In this document: piece after piece, positions 37,112-46,625 of the stretch
Layout: the number at the start of each line of letters is the position of its first letter
Position numbering within the stretch: the stretch's first letter is position 1
Origin: Symsagittifera roscoffensis
Taxonomy: Eukaryota; Xenacoelomorpha; Acoela; Convolutidae
Direction: 5' to 3'
Assembly (NCBI RefSeq): GCF_963678635.1
Contig: NC_087066.1
Coordinates: 30,943,301 to 31,007,300, forward strand
Length of the DNA: 64,000 nucleotides
Position numbers and translations under genes: made by a program
The notes under the pieces: generated by a model
Databases searched by the model: none
What the model saw: only the letters and a program-made list of their open reading frames with translations
What the model was told of the DNA's origin: nothing

Positions 37112-38502
37112 TGGCGCAGCCAGCAGGATTCGCAGCTCAAGACAATAGAACGGACTTGGGAATTCCGTTATTTTGGGCGTCAGCAAATCAAGACCCTCCG
37201 TGGCAATTCAAAATCTGGTTCGAACAATTTCTCACGGCGGTTACGGTTAAAGAAAATGTGAACCCAGAGATTATTTTGGAAGAACCAAAAGACATATTAG
37301 AGGAACCACCACCACGCCCTGAAACACCCAGAGACGGGGAGAATGAAGATGCGAGGAACGCTAGGATTCTTAGAGATAAGCTAGCAATGGATAGAGTAGT
37401 ATTGGAGAACGAAGAGAGAAGGACAAGAGGACCACGAGTCGGACACAATGTCTTCTACAACGAAGTACAAAAGAAATTGGTGTCCAGATTATTTTTGTCT
37501 TTGGGTACAGAGGGAAAAAAAAGATTCCTGCAAAAGAACCCGCATGCTGAAATATCGAAAATGACGTTCAGGGAAATAACAGATTTGGCAGAAGTCTCGT
37601 TTCAAAAGGTAAAATGTGTAACATACGAAAGATACAAGTTATTTACGAGAATGCAAGAATCGGGAAAATCTCTGGAATCATTTCACGCGGCGCTAACTGC
37701 ACAAGCAGCCCGATCAGAACTGGGAGCATTGGAAAATGAAATAGTCCGAGACCTGTTCATTTCAAAAATGAAAAACATGACCTTGCAGGACACGTTGACA
37801 TTCGAGACTCTAGACCCGGAGGAGGTTCTGAAAAGGGCTATAAAATTCGAATATAGCAAGTTAACCACAATGGCGTTTCAAAAGACTAAGGCTGCGGCTA
37901 CAGGGGGATCAAGTAACAATTACATCTCGGGTGTGAGAATAAAACAAGAACCTGTAATGGCAGTTAGAAATTTGGCGGGGACAAACAAAACTCCAAATAG
38001 AAGGGAATCGCATAAAAGACAAAACAATAACAAGAATCAAAACACGAAAACAAAACCATGTAATAGATGTGGAAGGACGTTTGAACAGGGACACCTGAAA
38101 AATTGTCCAGCGATGGTGAAAACCTGTAAACACTGTGGCAAACCCAATCATTTCGCTAAAATGTGCAGATCTCAACAAGTAAGTGAAGTTGCAGAAGACT
38201 CGGAAGGATCGGTAGAGGAATGCGATCAGATAAGTGAAGGTGTTGGGTCATGTAGCGAATTTGAAGTTATGTCGATACAAACCTATCAACCGGAAAACGA
38301 GAAAGTTTCAAAATATGTGAAAGACCGAATCAACGAAATGAGGGACAAAACAAACGGAAAAATGGTGCGAGTTCAGAAAATAGATTCGATCCGCGATCCA
38401 ACATTGAATCGTGTAAAATCACTAAAGGCCATGGTACGAATAGATAACCAGATAATTCAATTAACAGTGGACACTGGAAGTCCAGTTTCATTTCTCAACT
38501 GA
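37111..38502 (+). CDS. gag: Retrotransposon Gag and start of protease
   Basis: An open frame of 463 codons starts at the ATG formed by the last base of the LTR plus TG of the primer site. The N-terminal two thirds is an alpha-helical, charged capsid-like region. Around residues 317-358 there are two zinc knuckles, C-x2-C-x7-H-x3-C and C-x2-C-x4-H-x4-C, which bind the RNA genome during particle assembly. An acidic linker follows, and near residue 454 the aspartic protease active site DTGSP. The frame ends at a TGA (38500-38502) only a few codons after that motif; the same frame reopens at once into reverse transcriptase. The stop therefore interrupts a Gag-Pol polyprotein rather than ending a normal Gag, unless it is read through. 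Confidence 0.9.
   Translation: MAQPAGFAAQDNRTDLGIPLFWASANQDPPWQFKIWFEQFLTAVTVKENVNPEIILEEPKDILEEPPPRPETPRDGENEDARNARILRDKLAMDRVVLENEERRTRGPRVGHNVFYNEVQKKLVSRLFLSLGTEGKKRFLQKNPHAEISKMTFREITDLAEVSFQKVKCVTYERYKLFTRMQESGKSLESFHAALTAQAARSELGALENEIVRDLFISKMKNMTLQDTLTFETLDPEEVLKRAIKFEYSKLTTMAFQKTKAAATGGSSNNYISGVRIKQEPVMAVRNLAGTNKTPNRRESHKRQNNNKNQNTKTKPCNRCGRTFEQGHLKNCPAMVKTCKHCGKPNHFAKMCRSQQVSEVAEDSEGSVEECDQISEGVGSCSEFEVMSIQTYQPENEKVSKYVKDRINEMRDKTNGKMVRVQKIDSIRDPTLNRVKSLKAMVRIDNQIIQLTVDTGSPVSFLN
37112..37127 (+). promoter_or_regulatory. Probable tRNA primer-binding site
   Basis: TGGCGCAGCCAGCAGG starts directly after the terminal CA of the 5' LTR. TGG is the complement of the CCA tail of a tRNA, as expected for minus-strand primer binding. 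The priming tRNA is not identified. The same bases are also the first codons of Gag. Confidence 0.75.
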
Positions 38503-40005
38503 GTGACAACAAAGGAAATTATGGATAAATCAAACAAAGTAAGATTCATACCGTCCGATAAACTGAATTTACAAGCCAAATTCGTGGACTACAACAAACA
38601 ACCGATCAGTATACTGGGAGCCCTAAAAACCAATCTGAGGTCAGCGGGCTGGGAAGTAAAGGGCGCCACCTTTCTGGTATCAGAACGAAAAACTAGATGT
38701 ATCATGGGACTAGATCTGCAAGGACAAGTGGGAATAGTGACTACACAAAAACCAGCGCCCAAGGAACTCACCAGGTTTGACGTGCTCATGTGCGAGCAGT
38801 CAGAAGATTGGAAAGAAAAATTTTTCACTCAATTTAAAAACCTATTTGAAAGACAAGGCATTTCGAAAAATCACATTGTCAGTTCAAAATTTAAATATCC
38901 ATTATGTCCGATCCAAGAAAAGGGGAGAAGAATCCCAATTCACATACAAGATAAAGTCGAAAAAGAAATCGAGAAGTTGTTGACAGAAGGTCATATAACA
39001 AAACTTGATAAATGTACAAGTGATTGCTTTATCGCTCCGATTGTGATAACAGTAAAGAAGGACGACTCAATAAAATTGGCAATGGATGCAAAACCAATCA
39101 ATAGACAATTGTTCAAAAACAAATACCAAATGCCAAATGTAGATGAACTCATTGATGGTGTAAGCCAGATTGTAACTGAAAACAAAAAGGGTACGCTATA
39201 TTTTTCGGTGTTCGATTTGAAATATGCGTACAGTCAATTAAAATTGGCTGCAGATACAGCTAGACAATGCAACTTCAACATTGTTGGTGGAAAAGCAACT
39301 GGAACCTACAGATTCTTGACAGGGTTCTATGGTTTAGCAGATATGCCAGCTGAATTTCAAAAGGCTATGGACAGAACCATCAACCACGCTAAAAACACGT
39401 TCTGTTTTCTGGATGACATACTTATTGTGTCAAAGGGAAGTGAAATTGAACATGCAAATTTGGTAGAAGCAGTATTAAAAAAATTGGATGCGGAAAATTT
39501 GGCGTTGAAATTATCAAAATGCGAATTTTTCAAACAAGAAGTGAATTGGTTGGGTCATCATCTCTCAGGGGCAGGCGTTAAACCAAAAATCACTAAAACG
39601 GAAGCAGTAGTAAATTTAAACCCGCTAAAATCGCTTAAACAGCTAAGGTCATTCCTGGGAAGCATAAATCACTTAGCTAAATTTATACCCAACGCAGCAA
39701 GTCTGACTGAAAAATTAAGACCACTTCTAAAAGAAGAGAATCAAAAGAAAAAACTAAAAAACATGAAACTCCCGGTGAAAAAGTTTGAGGGGAGGGAGGA
39801 ACACACCGTAGTGTTTAATGCTATAAAAGAAGCTGTGGCAGGTATAACAAAAGTACATTATTACGATGCGACTCGAGAAACACGAGTTAAATTCGATGCT
39901 AGCCATGATGGGTTAGGGGCTACTTTAGAACAACAAAATGATGAAGGCCTGTGGGTCCCAATTTCATTCGCATCCCGATACCTAAATGCCCAAGAAAAAA
40001 AATAA
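38503..40005 (+). pseudogene. pol: Pol segment: protease remainder, reverse transcriptase, RNase H start
   Basis: This is a continuation in the same frame as Gag after the TGA. Reverse transcriptase motifs are in order: the VFDLKYAYSQ block with catalytic Asp at 39214, the GFYGLADMPAEFQ block, and the FLDDIL box with the Asp pair at 39412-39417. RNase H begins with KFDASHDGLG, its first catalytic Asp at 39895. The frame stops at TAA 40003-40005, inside a conserved RNase H block, where the family has an aromatic residue. The RT itself is uninterrupted. In the family the enzyme copies the element RNA inside cytoplasmic particles. Called a pseudogene because both ends are cut by stops. Confidence 0.88.
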
Positions 40006-42006
40006 TCAACAAATGAATTGGAGTTATTGGCAGTTGTTTGGGCAGTAGATAGATATAAACACTACCTCCTGGGGACAACATTTATCATTGCAACTGACCA
40101 TAAAGCGCTTACAACAGCATTGGATGACAACAAATCAAACAAGACCTACCAATCACGTTTAACCCGGTGGGTTGACCGGTTACTGCCATATCAGTTCAAA
40201 ATAGTTCACATTCCGGGGAGGGACATGGGCATAGTTGATTATTTATCGCGTGATCCCTTCAATGATCCCTGGCCCGAATCAGAATTAGACGAAAAGTTTG
40301 TAGTAGCGACAAAAAACTCCATTCATGAAGCGTTCGACTGCTGGAACAGTAGGCTTAAAGAAATTGGGTCGCTCAACCGGAACGAAAACGTTCTAGAATG
40401 TTCTACAAGGAATGCTAAGAAACAGTCATCAAGTAATGGTTGCTATAGCAACCAAAACGGTCAAAACCGAACAAAGTTCGACCGGAACGAGAGAAAACAG
40501 TTTTCACGACTGCAAAAACAGCAAAACCCAACAGTTCAACATAAGCAAATCACTTTTTCGTCAAATCAACCCAACAAACAGTCAGTCTTAAATAAATTCA
40601 AAATCATAAAACAACCAGTACCGGAAATTAAAAAAAAAACAGACTCAAAGATCGAGATGTCAGGAAACGGAAACAGATCATACGACTGGTGGTCGAGCTC
40701 ACCACAAGAATGGCGGAAGGAGGAGCGCGAGGAGAGTCTAATGGACCCAAAGTGGAACCGCTCACTATCCAACACAAATGAACTTTCGGAAGAGGAGGAG
40801 ATCACAGAGACAGTTCAGCGTACAAGAAAAATAATTCGAGGGGGCCGGAAAAACAGAGATAGCTCCGACAGTGAAACACGACATGCATCACGGGTGAAAT
40901 GGCAGCTGGAACCGGATCAACAAAGAGAAGCGGATCAAAGACTACTCTCATTCTGGCAGCTAATAGGCGGAGAAGACAATGTTCAGGAAAATAGAGAACT
41001 GGTGGCACACACCCAAGAATTCAGTGACAGCTCGGAACACAAATCAAGTTCAGCAGTGACTAAACCGATCGCATCGGCGGAACGGAAACTCAGTGAGGTG
41101 CAAGTAATAGAGATGGACCTGACAACCACAGAAGAGGTGGAGAGTGAGGAGGAAGTGTGCTCAATAGAACCGCCAAAGGGACTGGGAAAAACGAAACTGC
41201 AAAAGCAGCATCAAGTAGAGACCTTGGACAATCTAGCAAAACTGTTCGACAAAAGTTTACTAGCAGAATTGACCACAGAAGACACGTGGATGGACCGCCT
41301 CAGACGAGTGATCGAAAGAGGGGACAAACAAGGATTTGAATTGATGGGACCTTATACAAATCCGTTGTGGTCACAGATGGCAGTTCAGGACGACTGCATG
41401 TTGGTGAATAACCGGCTAGCAGTTCCAGTACAACTAAGACAAGCTGTCCTGAAACGAATACATCGAGGGCATCCAGGCCAGGAGGCTATGTTGGGAGCAG
41501 CGCAATATCTGTGGTGGCCTCATATGAATAAGGACATCGTGAATTTGGCAGAGGAGTGCCGTAGCTGTACCAGATATGGTAAGAATGTAAAATACCTTGT
41601 TTCAAAAAATTCGTCAAAACCACTGCCACTGCTCACGCAGCCGGGACAGGAGGTACAATTAGACTACGCGAAGCCTATAGAAAATCAAAAAGGAAAAAAA
41701 ATCTACCTTTTAGTAGCTATAGATCGATTCTCAAATTTCCCATCAGTGAAGGTTACGAAATCCACAAGTGGAAAATGCACAGTAAAATTCTTGAGATCAT
41801 ATATCGACACACATGGAGTCCCTGAATCAATTCGTTCGGACCAATTTTCAGGCTTTAAGGGGAAAACGCTAAAAAAAATTCTGTTCGGAACTCAATATCG
41901 AGCAAAAATTTTGTCCGGTGGGGGACCACAGAGGTTGTGGTTTGGTCGAACGTACAATCCAAACTATAAAAAGAAGACTGGGAGTGATGATGCTCGAAGA
42001 AAATAA
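40006..42006 (+). pseudogene. pol: Pol segment: RNase H end, long spacer, integrase
   Basis: The segment stays in the same frame as the previous one. It opens with the rest of RNase H (NELELLAVVW, then ATDHKAL) and the VDYLSRDP motif at about 40237-40258. About 1.2 kb of Asn/Lys/Glu/Ser-rich, low-complexity sequence follows before the integrase zinc finger (His at 41461, HRGHPG; CRSC at 41557-41568). Two integrase catalytic Asp are present (41662 and 41839). The catalytic Glu is found only in the +2 frame at about 41948, so there is a frameshift near the A run at about 41870. The spacer between RNase H and integrase is much longer than usual for Ty3 elements. Confidence 0.85.
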
Positions 42007-42480
42007 TAAATCAATCAAATTATGTCTCAGCACTATAATGAGAGATTTACGGTGGAACAAGCGGAAAACAATTCAAGTATCCCCGTTTCAAGCACATTTC
42101 GGCAGACTACCAAAAACAGAATTTAAAATTGTGAGGGATAAGTTTTTAAATAATTCAATAATTCTGATTATTTTGACAAACAACACTTGGAACGCTCAGC
42201 ACTGACGGCCTCCCAACTGAAACGGAGAATTGACCAGTCGAGAGAGAATCTCAAAATAGTGCGCAAGGGACAACTTAGCAGGGATACAAGCCCACTGCAC
42301 AAGCAGCAGTAAACATCGGACAGAGACAAAGAAAGGGCCAAAGCTCTAAAGGAATTGTTGGAGGCGAACGCCCGTTGGAACAACGAAAGAAGGGACGCGG
42401 CTAAAAACGATATCAGGAAATTAGTGGACGAGACAGGGCTACTCAATCCCGACCTTCGAAAGGAAATGATCTACTCTTAG
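42007..42480 (+). pseudogene. pol: Pol segment: integrase C-terminal region, multiply broken
   Basis: The integrase reading continues in frame 2 to about 42150 (WNKRKTIQVSPFQAHFGRLP, typical of the post-catalytic region), then returns to frame 1 at about 42184. That frame holds a Lys/Arg/Glu-rich helical stretch, cut by TAA at 42309-42311 and TAG at 42478-42480. The evidence is the alternation of open segments with consistent codon character. I see no start codon or splice signals that would make these separate genes. Confidence 0.7.
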
Positions 42481-42505
42481 GAGAAAAGATTTGTGGAGGA
42501 CAAAG

Positions 42506-43654
42506 TAGAAAATCAATGTAAATCACCACCCAAGACAATACTTTGAAAGGAAAAGCGGACAAGCCTTAACCAGACCACTAAAAGGGAAAATCGCTTCAGA
42601 AACGGACTCAACAATTAAGACATCGGCCGGTTCGATTTATAGGAAATCGGATATAGCACAATCGAAAACGGTACTGACACAAGAAAATCAGAACACGAGT
42701 AAAAATCCATCGTTGGAACCTACAAAAAAGTTTAAGAGAATCAGTTCTCCAGAATTACTCGAGGAGCTGGGATCAGAAGACGAACTTCAAGGAGGAATGG
42801 AAATCGCAGATGCAATGAATCCCACAGAGCGTTTTCAGAAAAGCCAAACAATAGTTACTTCTAAGGACACAGGAGCCGGGGGAGGTCTGAATCTGGCAGT
42901 CAAAAGAGCAAAACCCAATTTGGCGGGCCCAAAATCAACTATAGAGGAAAATAACACAAACAAGCCGGAGAAGAGCGAAAAGGAAAAGAAAGGCCGAAAC
43001 AAGCAGCAACAGGGGACAAGCCAAACTGCGACTGCAGCCAACCTGGAACAGGAGCAATCGACATCTAAGCCGGAAAGAGTAGACACCAAAATTCAGTCCA
43101 GTTCTACGCCAAAGGCTAAACAGCGGCCGAAATTGAAATGCATTGACTGTCACACTCCTTTAGAAGACATAGTCGACACATTTCACAATCGCAATTTAGC
43201 ACCGTCCGAATGGGAGAAGTACGCGGACCAATTGTTAAAAAGAGGAGTACAGCGAGTTGCAGACGAAATTCGAGGAAATCCACAACAAAGTTCGGAAATG
43301 GACACAAATTTCGAACCACCACAAGGATTTTCGGACGAATCAAGTACGGAAGAGTCAGGTATTAGACGAAGCTCCAGACAAACGAAAAACAAAGAACCTA
43401 AACGATTCGGAGATCCGATAAAGCACTCAATTAAAGAAATATCAGAAAATCTCACAGGGAGAGGTCTTTTAAAGGAGGCACTTACAGAATACAGAAATCA
43501 ACTGAGAGATTTCAAAGATCGTAACGACAAACCAATGGAATCAAAAGTGCGACGACTCGAAAGACATCTGGTCATGCGAAAATTCGGATACGCTACACTA
43601 GACGAGGGAGTCGATTGGAACCCGAGTTGGGAAATAGAGCTGGAAGAAAACTGA
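42506..43654 (+). pseudogene. pol: Pol C-terminal extension
   Basis: Frame 2 is open from about 42506 to the stop at 43652-43654, about 380 codons. It has no ATG at its left end, so it is better read as the tail of Pol after another frameshift near 42500 than as a third gene. Sequence: a basic/Ser-rich start, long charged low-complexity stretches (KSEKEKKGRNKQQQG), a CIDC motif at about residue 200, the segment RRSSRQTKNKEPKRFGDPI (of the kind seen at the C-terminus of some Ty3 Pol proteins), then a charged helix. No transmembrane or signal segment is visible, so it does not look like an envelope gene. Confidence 0.65.
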
Positions 43655-43768
43655 AAAGTCCATAATCTAAAATCGTCAATTAACCAAGAGACTTTCTTTG
43701 AACTGAGTATATTGAACTCTTTTTAAATAAATTATCATACTTATGTTGTATAATTTATTTCTTCCACC

Positions 43769-43778
43769 GAGGGGGGTG
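43769..43778 (+). promoter_or_regulatory. Polypurine tract of the LTR retrotransposon
   Basis: GAGGGGGGTG lies directly before the TGTCAT start of the 3' LTR, where plus-strand DNA synthesis is primed in this family. One T interrupts the purine run. Confidence 0.8.
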
Positions 43779-44035
43779 TGTCATACCGCTACTGCAGTAG
43801 CAGTATTTATATACGTATGTACAGCTAACCTTTGGTGCTTAATCATTACTGTATGGTATGCTCAAGGTCATACGTGAGTGATGACACTGAGATTAAGCGA
43901 GAGATCAGAGTTCGTAACATTGATCTAACTCTCAGTACAACAACAAAACAAAAAAATAAGAAAACCTAAATTCAATAGAAAAATAAAGTATTGAATTACA
44001 ACTTGTTTTCAACTGATATTGCAACTCATATCACA
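43779..44035 (+). repeat. 3' LTR
   Basis: 257 bp and 98.4% identical to the 5' LTR (four mismatches, no indels). It ends in CA at 44035 and is followed by the target duplication AATAG (44036-44040). Confidence 0.95.
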
Positions 44036-44139
44036 AATAGGAATTTTTAAAGCTTAAAAATAATTTAAGAAAGAAATAAAATAAAAAATGAAGATAAAAA
44101 TGTCTTTTTGTTCTGAAATAAAATATGGGTATTTTCATT

Positions 44140-44552
44140 ATGGAGGGACCGCATGATGGAAAACTTTTAGCCAATCAGAATTGCTAGACGTTTCGAATGG
44201 CTTATTGAGTTTTGCACATAAGCGAAGCCTTTATAAGCAAAGTTTTTAAAAAAGAATCAATTGAAGCGGTACAAAGTTTTCCTGCACAAATCGTCCGAAT
44301 AAACAATACGTTTTTGTTTTGTTTTTCACTTTCTTTAAAACTGGTTGATTATTTTTCCGTTACACGACTTCGATTTTGCGATATTCAAAAAAATCTTGTG
44401 TCTATTTTTTTCTACTCAGTCAAAAATAGTTTTTATGGCATGGATTTATTCTTCTTCTTTAAAGTTTCGCAATTTTTTTGAGATTTGCGAACACTCATTT
44501 CTGATTGGCTGAAAATAAGTGAAACTAAATTACCAGCATTCGGTCCCTCCAT
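44140..44552. mobile_element. MITE with ATGGAGGGACCG terminal repeats
   Basis: A 413-bp element with inverted ends ATGGAGGGACCGCATG / CATTCGGTCCCTCCAT. Sub-terminal inverted copies of AGCCAATCAGAA (44171 and 44499) each contain a CCAAT box, facing inward. No ORF. It lies 100 bp from the LTR retrotransposon and 120 bp from the LNS3 exon. Confidence 0.7.
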
Positions 44553-44670
44553 CATGAGGGACACCACCTAAAGATATATCTAGAAAAACTTGAGAGTTTT
44601 CAGAAAAATTAAAACCAAAAGGAATTAGAAGCCATTAAATTTAATTTTGATGTCTCAATACTATTCGTAC

Positions 44671-44838
44671 CCTGATGGGGTGAGTTGTTGTCTGATGGTG
44701 GGTGAGTTCTGCACTTTGATGACAAGGTAGAGTAGTCCCTCCCACAGTTCAAATGCCACTATGCCCCCCGAGAATGACTCCACCGAGACTGAGGGAGGAG
44801 GGGGCAGGCTCAAAATGAGACCATTGGGCTCTATCGTC
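44671..44838 (-). CDS. Nrxn: Neurexin-like exon: LNS3 first half
   Basis: The acceptor is CCTTTCAG before 44838; the donor is GTACGA at 44670. The first G completes a Lys codon with the AA left by the previous exon, giving F-K-TIEPNGLIL, a strong match to the opening strands of neurexin LNS3 (TTEPNGLIL in vertebrates). A FELWEGLLYLVIKV segment follows, equivalent to the AIExLxGxLYL strand. The exon is 168 nt and ends in phase 2. A short Pro/Ser-rich loop (LPPPPS) lies between the strands. The intron to the previous exon is only 314 bp, in contrast to the long introns on either side of this pair. Confidence 0.85.
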
Positions 44839-45152
44839 CTGAAAGGAAATGGAGAGTTAGAAATACGCAAACGTTTTTGAAACATCCGAGTCTCACTTTT
44901 CTAAAATGTCTCATAATTGGTAAATAATTGATGACGTAAAATAAAGAAATTTAGACTAATCTTGTCATGACCAAGCTTGATTGACATGGAAAGTTATTTC
45001 ATAACTTATTTCTTAAAAAAAAGAAATTTCTGTCAAAACTTAATCTTTTTGAAAACTCTTGAGACTCTTTGTTGAACAGTTTCAAACCGTTTCTAAACTA
45101 TTTCGGAAGCATTGCATCGTAATTGTATTCTAATCTGAGCTGTAGCTCTCAC
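44839..45152 (-). other. Short intron within LNS3
   Basis: 314 bp, GTGAGA to TTTCAG on the minus strand. No repeat seen. Confidence 0.8.
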
Positions 45153-45361
45153 TTGAACGTGAATGTGATGTGTTCGCCTGCTGATAGAGTCCAGTCCAGT
45201 TCGGCCGATATGCCTGCCGGCTGGTTGAACTGGGGTGCCCTGAAGTGCATGGGATCCAGACATGCCAGTTGGGAGCCTGAGCAGCCTTGTTCTATTGAGC
45301 CCACCACGTGTGCGGACGAGACTGTCACTGCTATCTGAAGGATGGAACTGACAAGAGCTGC
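45153..45361 (-). CDS. Nrxn: Neurexin-like exon: LNS2/LNS3 linker and start of LNS3
   Basis: The acceptor is TTTTTTCCAG just before 45361; the donor is GTGAGA at 45152. The exon is 209 nt, enters in phase 0 and leaves in phase 2. It contains the last Cys of the preceding LNS (EQGC), then a CLDPMHF segment that matches the LDPITF-type opening of neurexin LNS3, and ends in ITFTF, the strand that precedes the TxEPNGLIL motif. No EGF separates the two LNS domains, as is known for LNS2-LNS3 of alpha-neurexins. The exon is clearly more GC-rich than its surroundings. CNTNAP proteins also have paired LNS domains, but the following EGF and LNS exons favour neurexin. Confidence 0.8.
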
Positions 45362-45925
45362 CTGGAAAAAATTAATGCTTTCAATAACCACAATAATGAA
45401 AAATATTTTTAAAGTAGTCATCAACTGATTTGAAAAATTAGGTAACGAAGCGACCTTATGCATCTAATTGAATCGTTTATATTTTTCCACAAAAAGCGCC
45501 CCAATTTTATGGATTCTTAATGAACAATGCACAATTGCAAGTTCTTTTGGAGTGCGCCATAATTAAATCAAGTAAAAAAGATTCAAGCTCTAAGAAATTT
45601 TTGATTTTTGGCGCTTGAGCTTTCGGAAAATTTAAAAAGTTAAAAAGTATTTTTCAAAACCAAATTATCTACAAAGTCTGTTTTTGAATAATATGCTTGT
45701 TAAGTCCTTTCGTTTTTAGGTTCGAACTCAAAAGTATACATAATCATATTTTTGCATAAGCAATGTGTTGGTATTAATCTGCGTCTTCATCAGTATCATA
45801 TTTTTCAGCTGTTTTGATCTGCTGTGTGTCAATTAACATGCATAGCAGTACGTATGACACGATATATTACAAGGCCAAACAGTTTCATTATAGGGCGCAC
45901 TAACTTATGTGTATATATCCGGAGC

Positions 45926-46112
45926 AAATGTCCCACGTTTCGCCCCACACACATTTCGCCCCTAAAAGTTTCACAATTTTCGTCCTCGCACGTTTCGCCC
46001 CTTACTTATTATACAGTTAATTAACGCCGCTTTCTTAATACACATTTTAGGGGCGAATGTGCCAGTAATTTATGAGGAGCGAAACGTGCGAGGGGCGAAA
46101 TGTGAGAATACC
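45926..46112. mobile_element. Small foldback element with TTTCGCCCC repeats and 9-bp target duplication
   Basis: 187 bp flanked by the perfect direct repeat ATCCGGAGC (45917-45925 and 46113-46121). Each arm holds two to four reiterations of an ACRTTTCGCCCC unit; the arms are inverted relative to each other around an AT-rich centre with TTAATTAA. A 9-bp duplication is typical of Mutator-like transposition, but the superfamily is not proven. Confidence 0.8.
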
Positions 46113-46625
46113 ATCCGGAGCTAGGCGGCTTGATAAAAAATCCTTGAGAAAAAAAATCATTTGCAATTAATTAGGATTAAATCTGAATTGTTTTCAATCT
46201 TTCCATATATACTATTATTTGTATGTAAAAAAAATTAGTAGCAAATTACTTTTGAAACGCTATCAATTTTTTTAAAACTCGATTGTGTATGCGACAGTTT
46301 TTGAGCAGGTTTTCAAATAAATTAATGGTGTTAGCGAGCTCTGTCAACTAATTTATTGTGAGCGAAACTTTTATTGTTCCCCTATCAATCAATTTATCTA
46401 GAGCCCTGAACTGGAGTCAAGCCTTTAATTAAGTTAAGACTTCTAAGTGGCTTTCTAAATGTGTTGAAAAAGCACAAACTAATGCCTTTAAACGCAAATT
46501 TGTCGGAACATTTCGTCCGAAGTTTGATGACAAATTCGTTAGTTTTCGTTAACCAAATGCCGGTTTTGCTAACAAAATGGGATTTTTGCAGCGCCAAAAT
46601 TTGCCGCAGACGTTTACTACGATTA

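Larger units (their letters stand above)
36855..44035 (+). mobile_element. Ty3/Gypsy-type LTR retrotransposon, near-complete, Pol broken
   Basis: This 7181-bp element lies in a neurexin intron, antisense to the gene. It has two 257-bp LTRs (TG...CA), a primer-binding site right after the 5' LTR, Gag with two zinc knuckles, then protease, reverse transcriptase, RNase H and integrase in Ty3/Gypsy order, and a purine tract before the 3' LTR. It is flanked by a perfect 5-bp target duplication, AATAG, at 36850-36854 and 44036-44040. The LTRs differ at only four sites, so the insertion is fairly young. Even so, Pol has several stop codons and frameshifts, so this copy cannot supply its own enzymes. 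I do not assign a clade; the zinc knuckles and the C-terminal RRSSR...RFGDPI segment resemble Mag-like elements. Confidence 0.95.
35375..44670 (-). other. Intron between the two LNS3 exons
   Basis: 9.3 kb, almost filled by transposons: the inverted-repeat complex, the 7.18-kb LTR retrotransposon (antisense to the gene) and the ATGGAGGGACCG MITE. Without these it would be under 0.6 kb. Confidence 0.8.

Noticed and set aside
42713-43654. Envelope or third gene of the LTR retrotransposon
   Set aside because: No ATG at the start, no signal peptide or membrane helix, and the frame opens upstream with Pol-tail-like sequence.
44212-44481. 89-codon plus-strand ORF
   Set aside because: It lies wholly inside the non-autonomous MITE 44140-44552, is Phe/Ser-rich and has no family features.
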